Assembly (NCBI RefSeq): GCF_015206995.1
Contig: NZ_JADEXR010000001.1
Coordinates: forward strand, 124,001-188,000
Source of the DNA: an aff. Roholtiella sp. LEGE 12411
GTDB taxonomy: Bacteria; Cyanobacteriota; Cyanobacteriia; Cyanobacteriales; Nostocaceae
DNA length: 64,000 bases
Direction of reading: 5' to 3'
Part shown: positions 27,235-35,948 of the stretch, piece by piece
Layout of the letters: the number at the start of each line of letters is the position of its first letter
Position numbering within the stretch: the stretch's first letter is position 1
Notes under the pieces: generated by a model
What the model saw: only the letters and a program-made list of their open reading frames with translations
What the model was told of the DNA's origin: nothing
Databases searched by the model: none
Program-made: the position numbers and the translations under genes

Positions 27235-28614
27235 CTAAGTCGAAATCGATGCTGGGGGATTACTGCTATTGGAAGCTAATTCTGTATCTGCTGGTACATC
27301 TCCCACACGCAGGATTCTAGCTCCTAATTGCTGTAACTTCATATCAAATCGATCATAGCCGCGATCAAGGTGGTGCAATCCCTGAACTGTAGTTTGTCCT
27401 TCAGCTGCCAGTCCTGCTAAGACTAACGCTGCTGATGCCCGCAAGTCTGTGCCTAATACTGGTGCGCCAGACAACATCTTCACTCCTCGCACAAAGGCTG
27501 CGTTGCCTTTAACGCGAATGTCTGCTCCTAAACGATTTAGTTCTGAGGCATGACGCAAGCGGTTTTCAAACACAGATTCGTTGATTAGGCTGTCACCTTC
27601 AGCCAATGTTAGCAAAGCCATAAATGGTGCTTGCATATCTGTGGGAAAGCCTGGATGGGGCAAAGTTTCAATGTCCGTTGCCTTGAAAGTTTCCGCAGGT
27701 AGGATGCGTAAGCAGTTCGGCGATTCCTCAATTATCGTTACTCCAATTTCCCGCAGCTTGGCAATCACTGGAATCAAATGCTCTGGTAGCACTGGCGACA
27801 GGGTAAGTTCTGAGCGAGTGATAGCACCAGCAACCAGAAATGTTCCTGTTTCAATGCGATCGGGAATAATTGTGTAATCTATGGAATGCAACTTAGGAAC
27901 GCCAACGATTGTAATCGTACTCGTCCCTGCACCTTGAATCTTTGCTCCCATCGCGTTACAAAAATTCGCCAGATCAACTACCTCTGGCTCTCGTGCAGCA
28001 TTTTCGATGATCGTTTCACCATCTGCTAAAGTAGCCGCCATCATCAAAGTTTCCGTTGCTCCCACGCTGGGAGTGTCCAGATAAATCTTGGCTCCTTTTA
28101 ATCTGTTACTGCTACCAGGAACATAAGCATTACAAATGCCATGTTCAATCTGCACCTCGGCTCCCATTGCTTGCAGTCCTCGGACATGCAAATCAACTGG
28201 TCTAGCCCCAATTGCACAACCGCCCGGTAAAGGCATCTGTGCTACTCCTAGTCGTGCCAGAATCGGCCCAATGGCAAAAAAACTTGCCCGTAGTTGGGTA
28301 ACTAGTTGGTAGGGAGCTTTTGATGTTGTAATTTCGCTGGCATTAATATCTAAGATGTCGCCGTGTCGTGTTAAGCGAATACCCAAAGCCGATAAAACCT
28401 GACCCATTCGGTCTACGTCAGCCAATAAAGGAACATTGCGGATGCGACAATCTCCTGAACATAGCAAGGTTCCAGCCATGATCACCAGTGCTGAATTTTT
28501 TGCTCCACTAATTTTTACATGACCTCGCAAAGGATGCCCACCCCAAATTTGCAAGACTGAGGAGTCTGCCTCTGGAGTAAATTTGGCATCTGGTAAGCTG
28601 CTAGAAGAATTAAT
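27235..28614 (-). CDS. murA: UDP-N-acetylglucosamine 1-carboxyvinyltransferase
   Basis: Transfers enolpyruvate from PEP to UDP-GlcNAc, the first committed step of peptidoglycan synthesis, in the cytosol. Visible: ISGAKNSAL near the start, the catalytic Cys in [30 protein letters not shown] and [17 protein letters not shown] conventional start is TTG at 28554, giving 439 residues beginning MQIWGG, but no ribosome-binding site precedes it. The frame stays open 20 more codons to an ATT at 28614 ([20 protein letters not shown]), with GGAGG seven bases upstream. I prefer that ATT start; the next codons upstream lead to a stop without another start. The catalytic core is complete either way. Confidence 0.85.
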   Translation of the reverse strand: MNSSSSLPDAKFTPEADSSVLQIWGGHPLRGHVKISGAKNSALVIMAGTLLCSGDCRIRNVPLLADVDRMGQVLSALGIRLTRHGDILDINASEITTSKAPYQLVTQLRASFFAIGPILARLGVAQMPLPGGCAIGARPVDLHVRGLQAMGAEVQIEHGICNAYVPGSSNRLKGAKIYLDTPSVGATETLMMAATLADGETIIENAAREPEVVDLANFCNAMGAKIQGAGTSTITIVGVPKLHSIDYTIIPDRIETGTFLVAGAITRSELTLSPVLPEHLIPVIAKLREIGVTIIEESPNCLRILPAETFKATDIETLPHPGFPTDMQAPFMALLTLAEGDSLINESVFENRLRHASELNRLGADIRVKGNAAFVRGVKMLSGAPVLGTDLRASAALVLAGLAAEGQTTVQGLHHLDRGYDRFDMKLQQLGARILRVGDVPADTELASNSSNPPASIST

Positions 28615-28998
28615 AAACCTACCTCCAAAAAAATAAATACATAATTACAAGGTTTGAAGTTGGTTTTGATTCTACAGTAAAGATTCAATTTGTCCACAAT
28701 TTGGAAACTACATCTTGCATTGCTCAATGGTTTCTTAAGTGTAAACTGACGGCTGAAAACACGTCGCATTCAGCCTTATGGACATTGGCAAATTTCATAT
28801 TAAATGGGTGTAAGCGACGGGAAAATCCATCCCCAGGTGTCTGTAGAGGAATAGTCGCCCCGCCGCTTTGGGCACTTGTACTGAGCGTATAGGGCATTGA
28901 TAGCTTCTTTCCCATGCCCCATGCCCCGATTATGGACAGCAGTATCTTGACAAATGCCAATAATTTAGTAATAATAAAAAATTGTCGCTCAAATACCA
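28615..28998. other. Intergenic gap between murA and tRNA-Leu
   Basis: Contains the murA ribosome-binding site and promoter region, then a GC-rich stretch (about 28800-28930) with ACCCCATGCCC-type tracts and fragments of dispersed Nostoc repeats. Short open frames here have no recognisable motif. I see no gene. Confidence 0.4.
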
Positions 28999-29080
28999 GC
29001 GGAACTGGCGGAATTGGCAGACGCGCTAGATTCAGGTTCTAGTGCCGCAAGGCTTCCGGGTTCAAGTCCCGGGTTCCGCA
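28999..29080 (+). tRNA. trnL: tRNA-Leu (anticodon CAG)
   Basis: 82 nt. The acceptor stem GCGGAAC (28999-29005) pairs with GTTCCGC (29073-29079), with A as discriminator. The D-arm is GGCGGAATTGGCAGACGC. The anticodon arm CTAGA-TTCAGGT-TCTAG puts CAG at 34-36. A long variable arm (TGCCGCAAGGCTT), as expected for class II tRNA-Leu, is followed by the T-arm CCGGGTTCAAGTCCCGG. CCA is not encoded. Confidence 0.97.
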
Positions 29081-29148
29081 TATCAATTTTGGATTTTAGA
29101 TTGCCGATTTTGAATTAATCTAAAATCTTAAATCCAAAACCTAAAATC

Positions 29149-29931
29149 GTGTTAACCAGTTTACAGAATTCCCTAGTAAAACAAATCCGCAAACTGCACT
29201 CTACCAAAGAGCGGCAAAAGCAGCAGTTATTTTTACTAGAAGGGACGCATCTGTTAGAGGAAGCTTGTGCGGTTAATTACCCGCTAGTAACTGTATTTTG
29301 TACCCCAAATTGGCAAATAGCCCATCCCTCACTATGGCAAAAGGCTCTGAGTCGGTGCGATCGCGCAGAAATTGTCAGTGAAGAAGTTTTGCAGGCGATC
29401 GCAACCACAGTACAACCAGATGGTGTAGTTGCAACGGCAAAGCGGGATACTCGCCAAACTCAAGTGCCATTTACTGGTATAGTCCTAGCTTTAGAAACTG
29501 TGCAAGATCCAGGCAACTTGGGTACGATGATTCGCACTGCGGCTGCGGCTGGAGCATCGGGGTTATGGATAACTGAAGATAGTGTAGATCTCGACAACCC
29601 AAAAGTTTTACGCGCTTCTGCTGGGCAGTGGTTTCGCTTAGCAACGGCGGTAACTGAAGATTTAAAAGCTACAGTCCAAGAAAGCCAGCAAGCAGGAATG
29701 CAAGTAGTTGCAACTTTGCCCAGTGCAACCTTGACTTATTGGGAAGTAGACTGGCAAAAACCCACTCTGATTTTATTGGGTAACGAAGGTGCTGGTTTAT
29801 CGGCAGATTTAGCAGCGATCGCAGACAAACAAGTAAAAATTCCCCTAAGTCCAGGAGTAGAATCTTTGAATGTAGCGATCGCTGCCGCTTTGATGTTATA
29901 CGAAGCCCAGCGACAAATATTTGCCAAGTAA
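29149..29931 (+). CDS. SpoU/TrmH family RNA 2'-O-methyltransferase
   Basis: 260 residues with the knotted SPOUT fold motifs: NLGTMIRTAAAAGASG (motif 1), LLGNEGAGLS (motif 2) and IPLSPGVESLNVAIAAALML (motif 3). The N-terminal substrate-binding domain reads SLQNSLVKQIRKLHSTKERQ. It uses SAM to methylate a ribose in rRNA or tRNA; RlmB-like and TrmH-like members cannot be separated here. GTG start at 29149, 68 bp after the tRNA gene. Confidence 0.9.
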   Translation: MLTSLQNSLVKQIRKLHSTKERQKQQLFLLEGTHLLEEACAVNYPLVTVFCTPNWQIAHPSLWQKALSRCDRAEIVSEEVLQAIATTVQPDGVVATAKRDTRQTQVPFTGIVLALETVQDPGNLGTMIRTAAAAGASGLWITEDSVDLDNPKVLRASAGQWFRLATAVTEDLKATVQESQQAGMQVVATLPSATLTYWEVDWQKPTLILLGNEGAGLSADLAAIADKQVKIPLSPGVESLNVAIAAALMLYEAQRQIFAK

Positions 29932-29992
29932 TAGATTATAACTTTTTACCGTTCGGAGGGATCTGGACAAAACTACCCAAGAGTAGACAAAT

Positions 29993-30574
29993 CTAGACAG
30001 CTACGTTTGTAATCTTAGTCCAAAGACCTAAAACTACAGGCACAAACGGCAGTGCCACTATCCCATCCAGAAAATTTGGGATTACTTTTCTGGCTATATT
30101 TATACTTCCGTTTGTATCAGCATTAATGATTCTGCCAGTGTTCGTTTTGTATAGACCACGTTTAATTCTTTTACCACTAAACACAGGTTTGGTATCTTTT
30201 TTGGTCTTGTAAACAGGCAAGGTATCACCATCTAAAGCACTGGCAATACTCGTGTAACTTTCCTCAGTAATAACATAGTGGTCAAGCTTCGGAACAATCC
30301 TTACTTGGTGAGGCAGCCCCCGTCTTGGCGGTTCCCGTCGATGGGGGACTGCCGAACCCGAAGGGTCTACATTTTTAGCCCTGCTTGGAAACTCAATATT
30401 AGTTTGAGAGAGCTTGATAATTCCTTTGGTTAGAGATGGTTTAGATATTGCATCTATTGGATAAATGACAATATTTCTACCACGCTCTTTATGCTTGTAT
30501 CCAGGCATTTTGGGCTTACCTAAATACTTTTCAGGATACTTTGACCAAAAAGTTTGTCTATATATTGGTAGAAT
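29993..30574 (-). pseudogene. tnpB: Relic of an IS200/IS605-type TnpB with an in-frame repeat insert
   Basis: The N-terminal region YRQTFWSKYPEKYLGKPKMP and KHKERGRNIVIYPIDAISK, then IIKLSQTNIEF and VRIVPKLDHYVI, match the middle of TnpB. The C-terminal RGLYKTNTGRIINADTNGS gives the third RuvC Asp region. The catalytic blocks between them (first RuvC Asp and Glu) are missing, joined as YVI-TEESYTSI, so it is a deletion relic. An in-frame insert at about 30308-30372 encodes PSGSAVPHRREPPRRGLPHQ. Its DNA has GGCAGCCCCC pairing with GGGGGACTGCC, a dispersed small repeat. Confidence 0.7.
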
Positions 30575-30595
30575 TTAAGTCACAATTTTAAACCC

Positions 30596-30838
30596 CTATT
30601 TGGATTTTGTTTTTTCTTCCAGATATTGTTCAATGTCAGCAACTGCGTCTTCAAAAGCCGCTAGATCAATTTCTGCCAAATTTTCCACTAGTTCGGGATC
30701 ACTGACACTATCAGTATGCAATTCTGGTGTTTTTTCATCCTCAGCCGGATTCTCTTGCAAAATATCCTCCAATTGATCGAGTGACTGAAAAAAATCTTTT
30801 GCGGCGGCGTGGCGATGTGTTTGCTGACTTTGCTCCAT
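30596..30838 (-). CDS. Small acidic hypothetical protein
   Basis: 80 residues, very acidic, helical, with no signal or membrane segment. SQQTHRHAAAKDFFQSLDQL opens it, followed by many Asp/Glu and ending IEQYLEEKTKSK. It looks like a conserved small cyanobacterial protein, but I know no function. The downstream TnpB relic on the same strand is unrelated. Confidence 0.5.
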   Translation of the reverse strand: MEQSQQTHRHAAAKDFFQSLDQLEDILQENPAEDEKTPELHTDSVSDPELVENLAEIDLAAFEDAVADIEQYLEEKTKSK

Positions 30839-31513
30839 AATCTTGGCTTAAGAATCTTAAATTTTATAGCGTAATCTTAAATTTGCAGTTACTAGAGCTT
30901 TGAATTTGGCATACATAACATCATATTCGTAGCTATTTGCAAAAAACTAGGTACTGCTTTATCAACTTTACACACTAAAAGGCTTGACAGCAAAATCAAC
31001 CAAGAGTTAACGGTTATTAATTATTTTCTTTCTTCCCCCACTCCCCCACTCACCCACTCCATCGCCTACTAGCCCTAGCAAAAAAACCACTTCAATCAGA
31101 TATCCCGCAAAACTGGCAAAATAACTTTTGAATAAATTGATAATTCCTTCTCTGCCTTCCCTGCTAACATTCCACAACTCAATTGGAATTGCTTTACTTA
31201 CGTCTTAATTGTAGAAAAAAGTTCTATTGATTATCTAATTTAAAACTGAATAACCCTAAGAATAGCTGCTCACAAATAGAATTAGTCATTTTAAAGTTTT
31301 GGCAAGAAAATATTGGCTTTTTGCATTATTCGCTACATTTTTTAAATTGGATTTTGTCTATTTAATTGACCAAAGACAAAACAGCCATCATTGACAACCT
31401 ACGTATATACGAAATACAATTGTTTTTACATCGAGCCTGATGATAGAGTTTACCAAAATAATTTGCTTATAGAATTAAAGCCAAGCAATATAAATAGAAC
31501 TTGGATAAAACAA
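30839..31513. other. Intergenic stretch upstream of a small secreted protein
   Basis: AT-rich with one C-rich tract (about 31034-31062, repeats of CCCACTC). An upstream in-frame codon (about 31391) would extend the next gene, but the added sequence lacks coding character. No RNA gene or mobile element recognised. Confidence 0.4.
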
Positions 31514-31867
31514 ATGAACACCAAAACTATTGCTTCCTTAGGGATGATGCTGATCTTTGCAAGCTTTGGAAACTCGGTGTATGCACAATCACCAGAGTCA
31601 AACTCAAACACAGTACAATACAAAACAACTGGTAATTCTCTAAACGGAATTGAGAGTAAAACAACACAAGATGACTTCCTCATGTTTTTTGAGCCAAATA
31701 ATCTAGGAAGCAACTTTATCAATAACCGAAGAGATAATGCTACTCCAGTTAAATTACGTCTCAACGAATCACCATCACTGCCAGACAATTCTGTTTTTCT
31801 AGTACCAGTTGAATCTGGGGACGATAATCAAGGAGTGAGATTGCAGTTGGATCTAGGCAATGAGTAA
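31514..31867 (+). CDS. Small secreted hypothetical protein
   Basis: 117 residues from the ATG at 31514. MNTKTIASLGMMLIFASFGN followed by SVYAQS is a classic Sec signal peptide, with the cleavage AxA-like site VYA/QS. The mature part is about 93 residues, rich in Asn, Ser and Asp, and lacks Cys, so it is soluble or cell-wall associated. No family recognised. An upstream start at 31391 would bury the signal peptide, so I reject it. Confidence 0.65.
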   Translation: MNTKTIASLGMMLIFASFGNSVYAQSPESNSNTVQYKTTGNSLNGIESKTTQDDFLMFFEPNNLGSNFINNRRDNATPVKLRLNESPSLPDNSVFLVPVESGDDNQGVRLQLDLGNE

Positions 31868-31959
31868 TTAGGTATAAAGATTGACGGATAAGTAGTCATG
31901 TTATGCCGATTTAATAAACTGTAAAAAAATATGCATGTTATACGGAGACAAACGCAGTA

Positions 31960-31986
31960 TAGAGACGTTGCATTGCAACGCTTCTA
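31960..31986. repeat. Degenerate GAGACGTT palindrome
   Basis: TAGAGACGTTGCA and TTGCAACGCTTCTA form an imperfect hairpin. It is another member of the dispersed palindrome found at 5355-5383 and elsewhere, here 93 bp past a stop codon, and may act as a weak terminator. Confidence 0.5.
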
Positions 31987-32075
31987 CTAGATTCAAATAC
32001 CAAATCTATCTACTAGATAATTGTGCAGACATTTTGCAGTAAAATTAGTCCTTTAGATAGAGGAGGGCAAGATAG

Positions 32076-33428
32076 ATGACTCGTGTCATCATTGTGCGCC
32101 ACGGTCAAAGCGGCTATAACACCGAGCGGCGTATTCAGGGGCGCACTGATGCGTCGAAATTAACAGAAAAAGGTCGTAACGATGCCAGTAAAGTAGGCAA
32201 AGCCCTCAGCAATATTTTCTTTAATGCGATTTACAGTAGTCCCTTACAGCGAGCAAAACACACAGCAGATATTATCCACAGTGAGTTAGCGACTCATTCT
32301 GGACAGTCTACTGTCCCCCAAGCTTGTGATCATCTGCTGGAAATTGATCTCCCTTTGTGGGAAGCAATGATTACTGCTGATGTCAAGGAGAAGTTTGCCG
32401 AAGACTACCGCACCTGGCATGAACGCCCTCATGAACTGCGGATGCTTTTGAAAGACGCAGAGGGAACAAAAGAGCATTTTCCCGTCCTGGCTTTGTACAA
32501 ACAGGCAGAGCAATTTTGGCAAGAAATTTTGCCTCGCCATCAAGATCAAACCATTCTCATAGTCGGACATAACGGCATTAATCGCGCTCTCATTAGTACA
32601 GCGCTGAATATTCCCCCAAGTCGCTATCATTCATTACAGCAATCTAACTGCGGTATTACCGTACTAAATTTTTCTGGGGGATTGGGGGAACCAGTCCAGC
32701 TAGAGTCTTTGAATCAAACACAACACACTGGAGAAACTCTACCTTCATTACGACCAGATCACCAAGGAATAAGATTGTTGCTGGTACGTCACGGGGAAAC
32801 TGAATGGAATCGCCAAACCAGGTTTCAAGGACAAATTGATGTTCCCCTCAACGACAATGGTAGACAACAGTCGCAGAAAACAGGTGAATTCCTCCAAGAG
32901 ATAGCGATTGATTTTGCAGTGAGTAGCCCAATGCTGCGTCCTAAAGAAACAGCAGAGATTATCCTAAAACACCATCCTAGTGTAGAGTTGGAATTACAAG
33001 ATGGTTTAAGAGAAATCGGTCACGGACTCTGGGAAGGAAAATTGGAAACAGAAATAGAGCAAGAGTTTCCAGGTGAATTGCACCGCTGGCGCACAGTACC
33101 AACAGAAGTCCAAATGCCGGAAGGAGAAAATTTGCAACATGTGTGGGATCGCAGCGTCGCCGCTTGGCAATCAATCGTGGAAGCAGCATCAACTAATCAA
33201 CTCAAAACTTTATTAGTAGTAGCTCACGACGCTACTAACAAAACCTTGCTTTGTTATGTTCTCGGTTTATCACTAGAAAATTTCTGGAATTTTCGCCAGG
33301 GTAATGGAGCAGTCAGTGTTATTGACTACCCATCTGGTATAAATGGTTTACCAGTATTGCAAGCGATGAACATCACCACTCACTTGGGTGGAGGTGTACT
33401 AGATAAAACAGCAGCTGGGGCATTGTAA
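32076..33428 (+). CDS. Two-domain histidine phosphatase
   Basis: 450 residues with two phosphoglycerate-mutase-like domains in tandem. Domain 1 has VIIVRHGQSGYN (catalytic His9) and IVGHNGINR. Domain 2 (about 230-430) has LLLVRHGETEWN and VVAHDATNK. Both carry the RHG motif and the later His, so both may be active. Tandem histidine-phosphatase proteins are known in cyanobacteria, some described as phosphoserine phosphatases or phosphoglycerate mutases; the substrate cannot be decided here. The ATG follows AGAGGAGGGCAAG, a strong ribosome-binding site. The DHOase-like gene follows after 87 bp. Confidence 0.88.
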   Translation: MTRVIIVRHGQSGYNTERRIQGRTDASKLTEKGRNDASKVGKALSNIFFNAIYSSPLQRAKHTADIIHSELATHSGQSTVPQACDHLLEIDLPLWEAMITADVKEKFAEDYRTWHERPHELRMLLKDAEGTKEHFPVLALYKQAEQFWQEILPRHQDQTILIVGHNGINRALISTALNIPPSRYHSLQQSNCGITVLNFSGGLGEPVQLESLNQTQHTGETLPSLRPDHQGIRLLLVRHGETEWNRQTRFQGQIDVPLNDNGRQQSQKTGEFLQEIAIDFAVSSPMLRPKETAEIILKHHPSVELELQDGLREIGHGLWEGKLETEIEQEFPGELHRWRTVPTEVQMPEGENLQHVWDRSVAAWQSIVEAASTNQLKTLLVVAHDATNKTLLCYVLGLSLENFWNFRQGNGAVSVIDYPSGINGLPVLQAMNITTHLGGGVLDKTAAGAL

Positions 33429-33515
33429 AAAAAGTGAGGAGTCAGGAGGCGGGAGCAAAGAGTAAATAACTTGTAATCTTAACTCTCATCTCCTAACTGA
33501 TAACTAATAACTGTT

Positions 33516-34802
33516 ATGACTGAACTGCTGCAACAAGTACGAGTGATTGACCCAGTTTCTGGAACTGATCAAATAGCTGATGTGCTAATTGCTGATGGTG
33601 AAATCCAAGCGATCGCCACGCACATTTCTGACATTATTCCCGATACCCAAATCAGAGATTGTCGAGGATTAGTTCTTGGGCCTGGGTTAGTGGATTTATA
33701 TAGCCACTCTGGTGAACCGGGGTTTGAAGAACGGGAAACTCTGTTGTCTCTGTTGCAAGCTGCTGCTGCTGGCGGTTTTACTAGAGTTAGCATTTTACCT
33801 GATACATCTCCATCCATCGATAACCCGGCTTTGGTGGCGCAGTTGCAGAAAAAGAGAGTGGAAGAGTGGGAGAAACATTCCCCCCATCCCTCCCTTTCCC
33901 GCTCCCCCCATCTTTACATTTGGGGTGCTGTTACTCTGGATGTTGCTGGAAAGCAAATGACGGAATTGGCAGAGTTAGGAAATGCTGGAGTTGTTGGTTT
34001 TAGTGATGGTTTACCTTGGGAAAATTTGGCGTTGGTGCGGCGGGTGTTGGAATATCTCCAGCCGTTGAGCAAACCAGTAGCATTTTGGCCTAGCGATCGC
34101 CAATTAACAGCAAACGGAGTCATCAGAGAAGGCTCACAAGCACTTCGTCTCGGTTTACCACCTATACCCGCCAGCGCTGAAACTACTGCGATCGCTGCTT
34201 TGTTAGAATTGGTGTCAGCTACAAGTACACCAGTACACATCATGCGTGTCTCTACAACTCGCAGTGTGGAACTGATCGCCTCAGCAAAAGCCGCTGGATT
34301 ACCCATCACCGCCAGCACTACTTGGATGCACCTTTTATTGGATACAAAAGCGGTTAAAAGTTATCATACTAGCTTGCATTTAGACCCACCTTTAGGCAAT
34401 CCCGGTGATGTAGCAGGATTGCGTGCGGGGGTGCGTGCGGGTATTGTGGATGCGATCGCTATTGACCATACACCCTACACCTACGAGGAAAAAGTCCAAG
34501 CCTTCGCCGAAGCGCCACCAGGAGCAATTGGTTTAGAATTAGCATTGCCGCTGTTATGGCAATATCTGGTAGAAACTGGGGAATTTACAGCTTTAGAATT
34601 ATGGCAAGCTTTGAGCACTCGACCGGCAAAATGTTTGGGTCAGAAAGTGAGTGCAATTACTTCCAATCAATTAGCAGAACTCACTCTATTTAATCCTCAA
34701 GAAACCTGGAAAGTCGAAAGGAAAAATCTGTACACACTTTCTAATAATACACCTTGGTTAGGACAACAGTTACAAGGTCGTGTTGTACAAACTTGGTGTT
34801 AG
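33516..34802 (+). CDS. Dihydroorotase homologue lacking most metal ligands
   Basis: 428 residues of the amidohydrolase fold, aligning along its length with type I dihydroorotases. The usual HxH after strand 1 is YSH (Tyr62, His64) in DLYSHSGEPGFEERE. The HxED-type motif is AFWPSD. The HVST motif is MRVST (Arg244). The catalytic Asp region AIDHTPYT is kept. Losing three of the four metal-site histidines argues against catalysis. Such degenerate homologues act as structural partners of aspartate transcarbamoylase in some bacteria. Follows the phosphatase gene on the same strand. Confidence 0.8.
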   Translation: MTELLQQVRVIDPVSGTDQIADVLIADGEIQAIATHISDIIPDTQIRDCRGLVLGPGLVDLYSHSGEPGFEERETLLSLLQAAAAGGFTRVSILPDTSPSIDNPALVAQLQKKRVEEWEKHSPHPSLSRSPHLYIWGAVTLDVAGKQMTELAELGNAGVVGFSDGLPWENLALVRRVLEYLQPLSKPVAFWPSDRQLTANGVIREGSQALRLGLPPIPASAETTAIAALLELVSATSTPVHIMRVSTTRSVELIASAKAAGLPITASTTWMHLLLDTKAVKSYHTSLHLDPPLGNPGDVAGLRAGVRAGIVDAIAIDHTPYTYEEKVQAFAEAPPGAIGLELALPLLWQYLVETGEFTALELWQALSTRPAKCLGQKVSAITSNQLAELTLFNPQETWKVERKNLYTLSNNTPWLGQQLQGRVVQTWC

Positions 34803-34906
34803 TTTCGATTACTTAAATGTCTCTTCTCGATAGCCTTATAAAAGACAGTTTACAGATTTTACTGTGGGTTAAGATGGGTTAATGAAGAATCAAAAATCAA
34901 CTAGGA

Positions 34907-35005
34907 AAGTTAACGAATTGTCCAATATTAAGATGGGTATTTCAATGTTTTCAAGGTATTCATATTTTGACTTTAAATGGTATTAATCAAATTGGTCATA
35001 ACGTC
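34907..35005 (+). pseudogene. Relic of an IS1634-type transposase C-terminus, in a gap
   Basis: The frame reads KLTNCPILRWVFQCFQGIHI then LTLNGINQI, which I recognise as the C-terminal end of a Nostoc IS1634/IS4-like transposase (NP.LRWVFQCFQGIH). Upstream parts of the transposase are missing. The 34803-35948 gap holds this relic, an Asn/Phe-rich palindromic stretch near 35150-35200 (AAATTTTTAATTT), a GGCAGGAGGCAGGAGG tract, and otherwise AT-rich DNA. The PKS1 promoter must be in its last few hundred bases. Confidence 0.5.
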
Positions 35006-35948
35006 ATTTCATATTGGATTATCTGCCATCATTTTGTCAAAAATATTATCTCCTATTTTAATCTAAACAACGTTTGGAGAGTGATTGAAGGAGGCAGGAG
35101 GCAGGAGGTTTTACCTCAGAAGGGGATTCAGACTCCTCCTGAATAAGAGCGACCAAATTTTTAATTTGGTCGGGGTCTTAAACCCAAGACCCGTTTGGTC
35201 GCAGGCTGTTACAGAGGGCAGTTTTCCTCCAGCAAAGCTGCCCTCAGCAAGACTGCCTGACTCGATAAAAGTTGATCGATATCCGAAGGAAAATTTATGG
35301 CTCCTCCAATTTTTAAACCGCGTCTACCTTGAAAACCATAGTTTTTTGGAATTAGAGTAAAGCTCAGAACTCAAGCCACAAGAGAATAATACACTCTCCT
35401 TAAAAACTCCAGGTTTCAAAATAGACGGGGTTTAATGCTTAAATAACCTCCTTTATGAGTCCAATTTTTGATGTTTGATTATTTCTCGTCCTTGATCATA
35501 TTAATTCAGAATTATTCTCTTAATTATCCCAACTTTTCGCGTTGAGCTTAACTGTTATTTTTTATACTTCAAGTTGAAGTGCTGAATGTGGGTTATGAAT
35601 GAAGTGTAATTTTTTACCAAAGTGGTTTCAAGCTATATTTTGGTGTGTGTATGTCCTTGCATTTACAAGATGATGTTAAGTGCTATGCTAAACTTGTTTT
35701 TTATACTAGAGTAAAAATTGCAAACAATATTATTATCTGTAAATTTGATGGCAAATAGTTTGAAAGCCTTGATTTAAGAAGCTTTAACATTGAATCAGTT
35801 AATATTTTTTTCTGGATTGTCAATTGAAATCTGACAACTCGTTCCCCATAGCTAGACAGCGATTAAAACGCTCGTTTCCTGCTTCCTCCTTTATTGAAAG
35901 ACCTATATTGAAAGACTTAAGGTTTCCGCACCACAGTGAAGTTTTGAG

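Noticed and set aside
28701-28960. Short open frames between murA and tRNA-Leu on both strands
   Set aside because: They overlap each other and dispersed repeat DNA, and show no motif or ribosome-binding site.
31391-31513. Upstream extension of the small secreted protein
   Set aside because: It would place 41 residues before a clear signal peptide that fits the ATG at 31514.
35085-35360. Open frame of 91 codons between the DHOase-like gene and PKS1
   Set aside because: It runs through a GGCAGGAGG tract and a palindromic repeat, has low-complexity Arg/Leu/Pro content, no family motif and no ribosome-binding site. More likely non-coding repeat.
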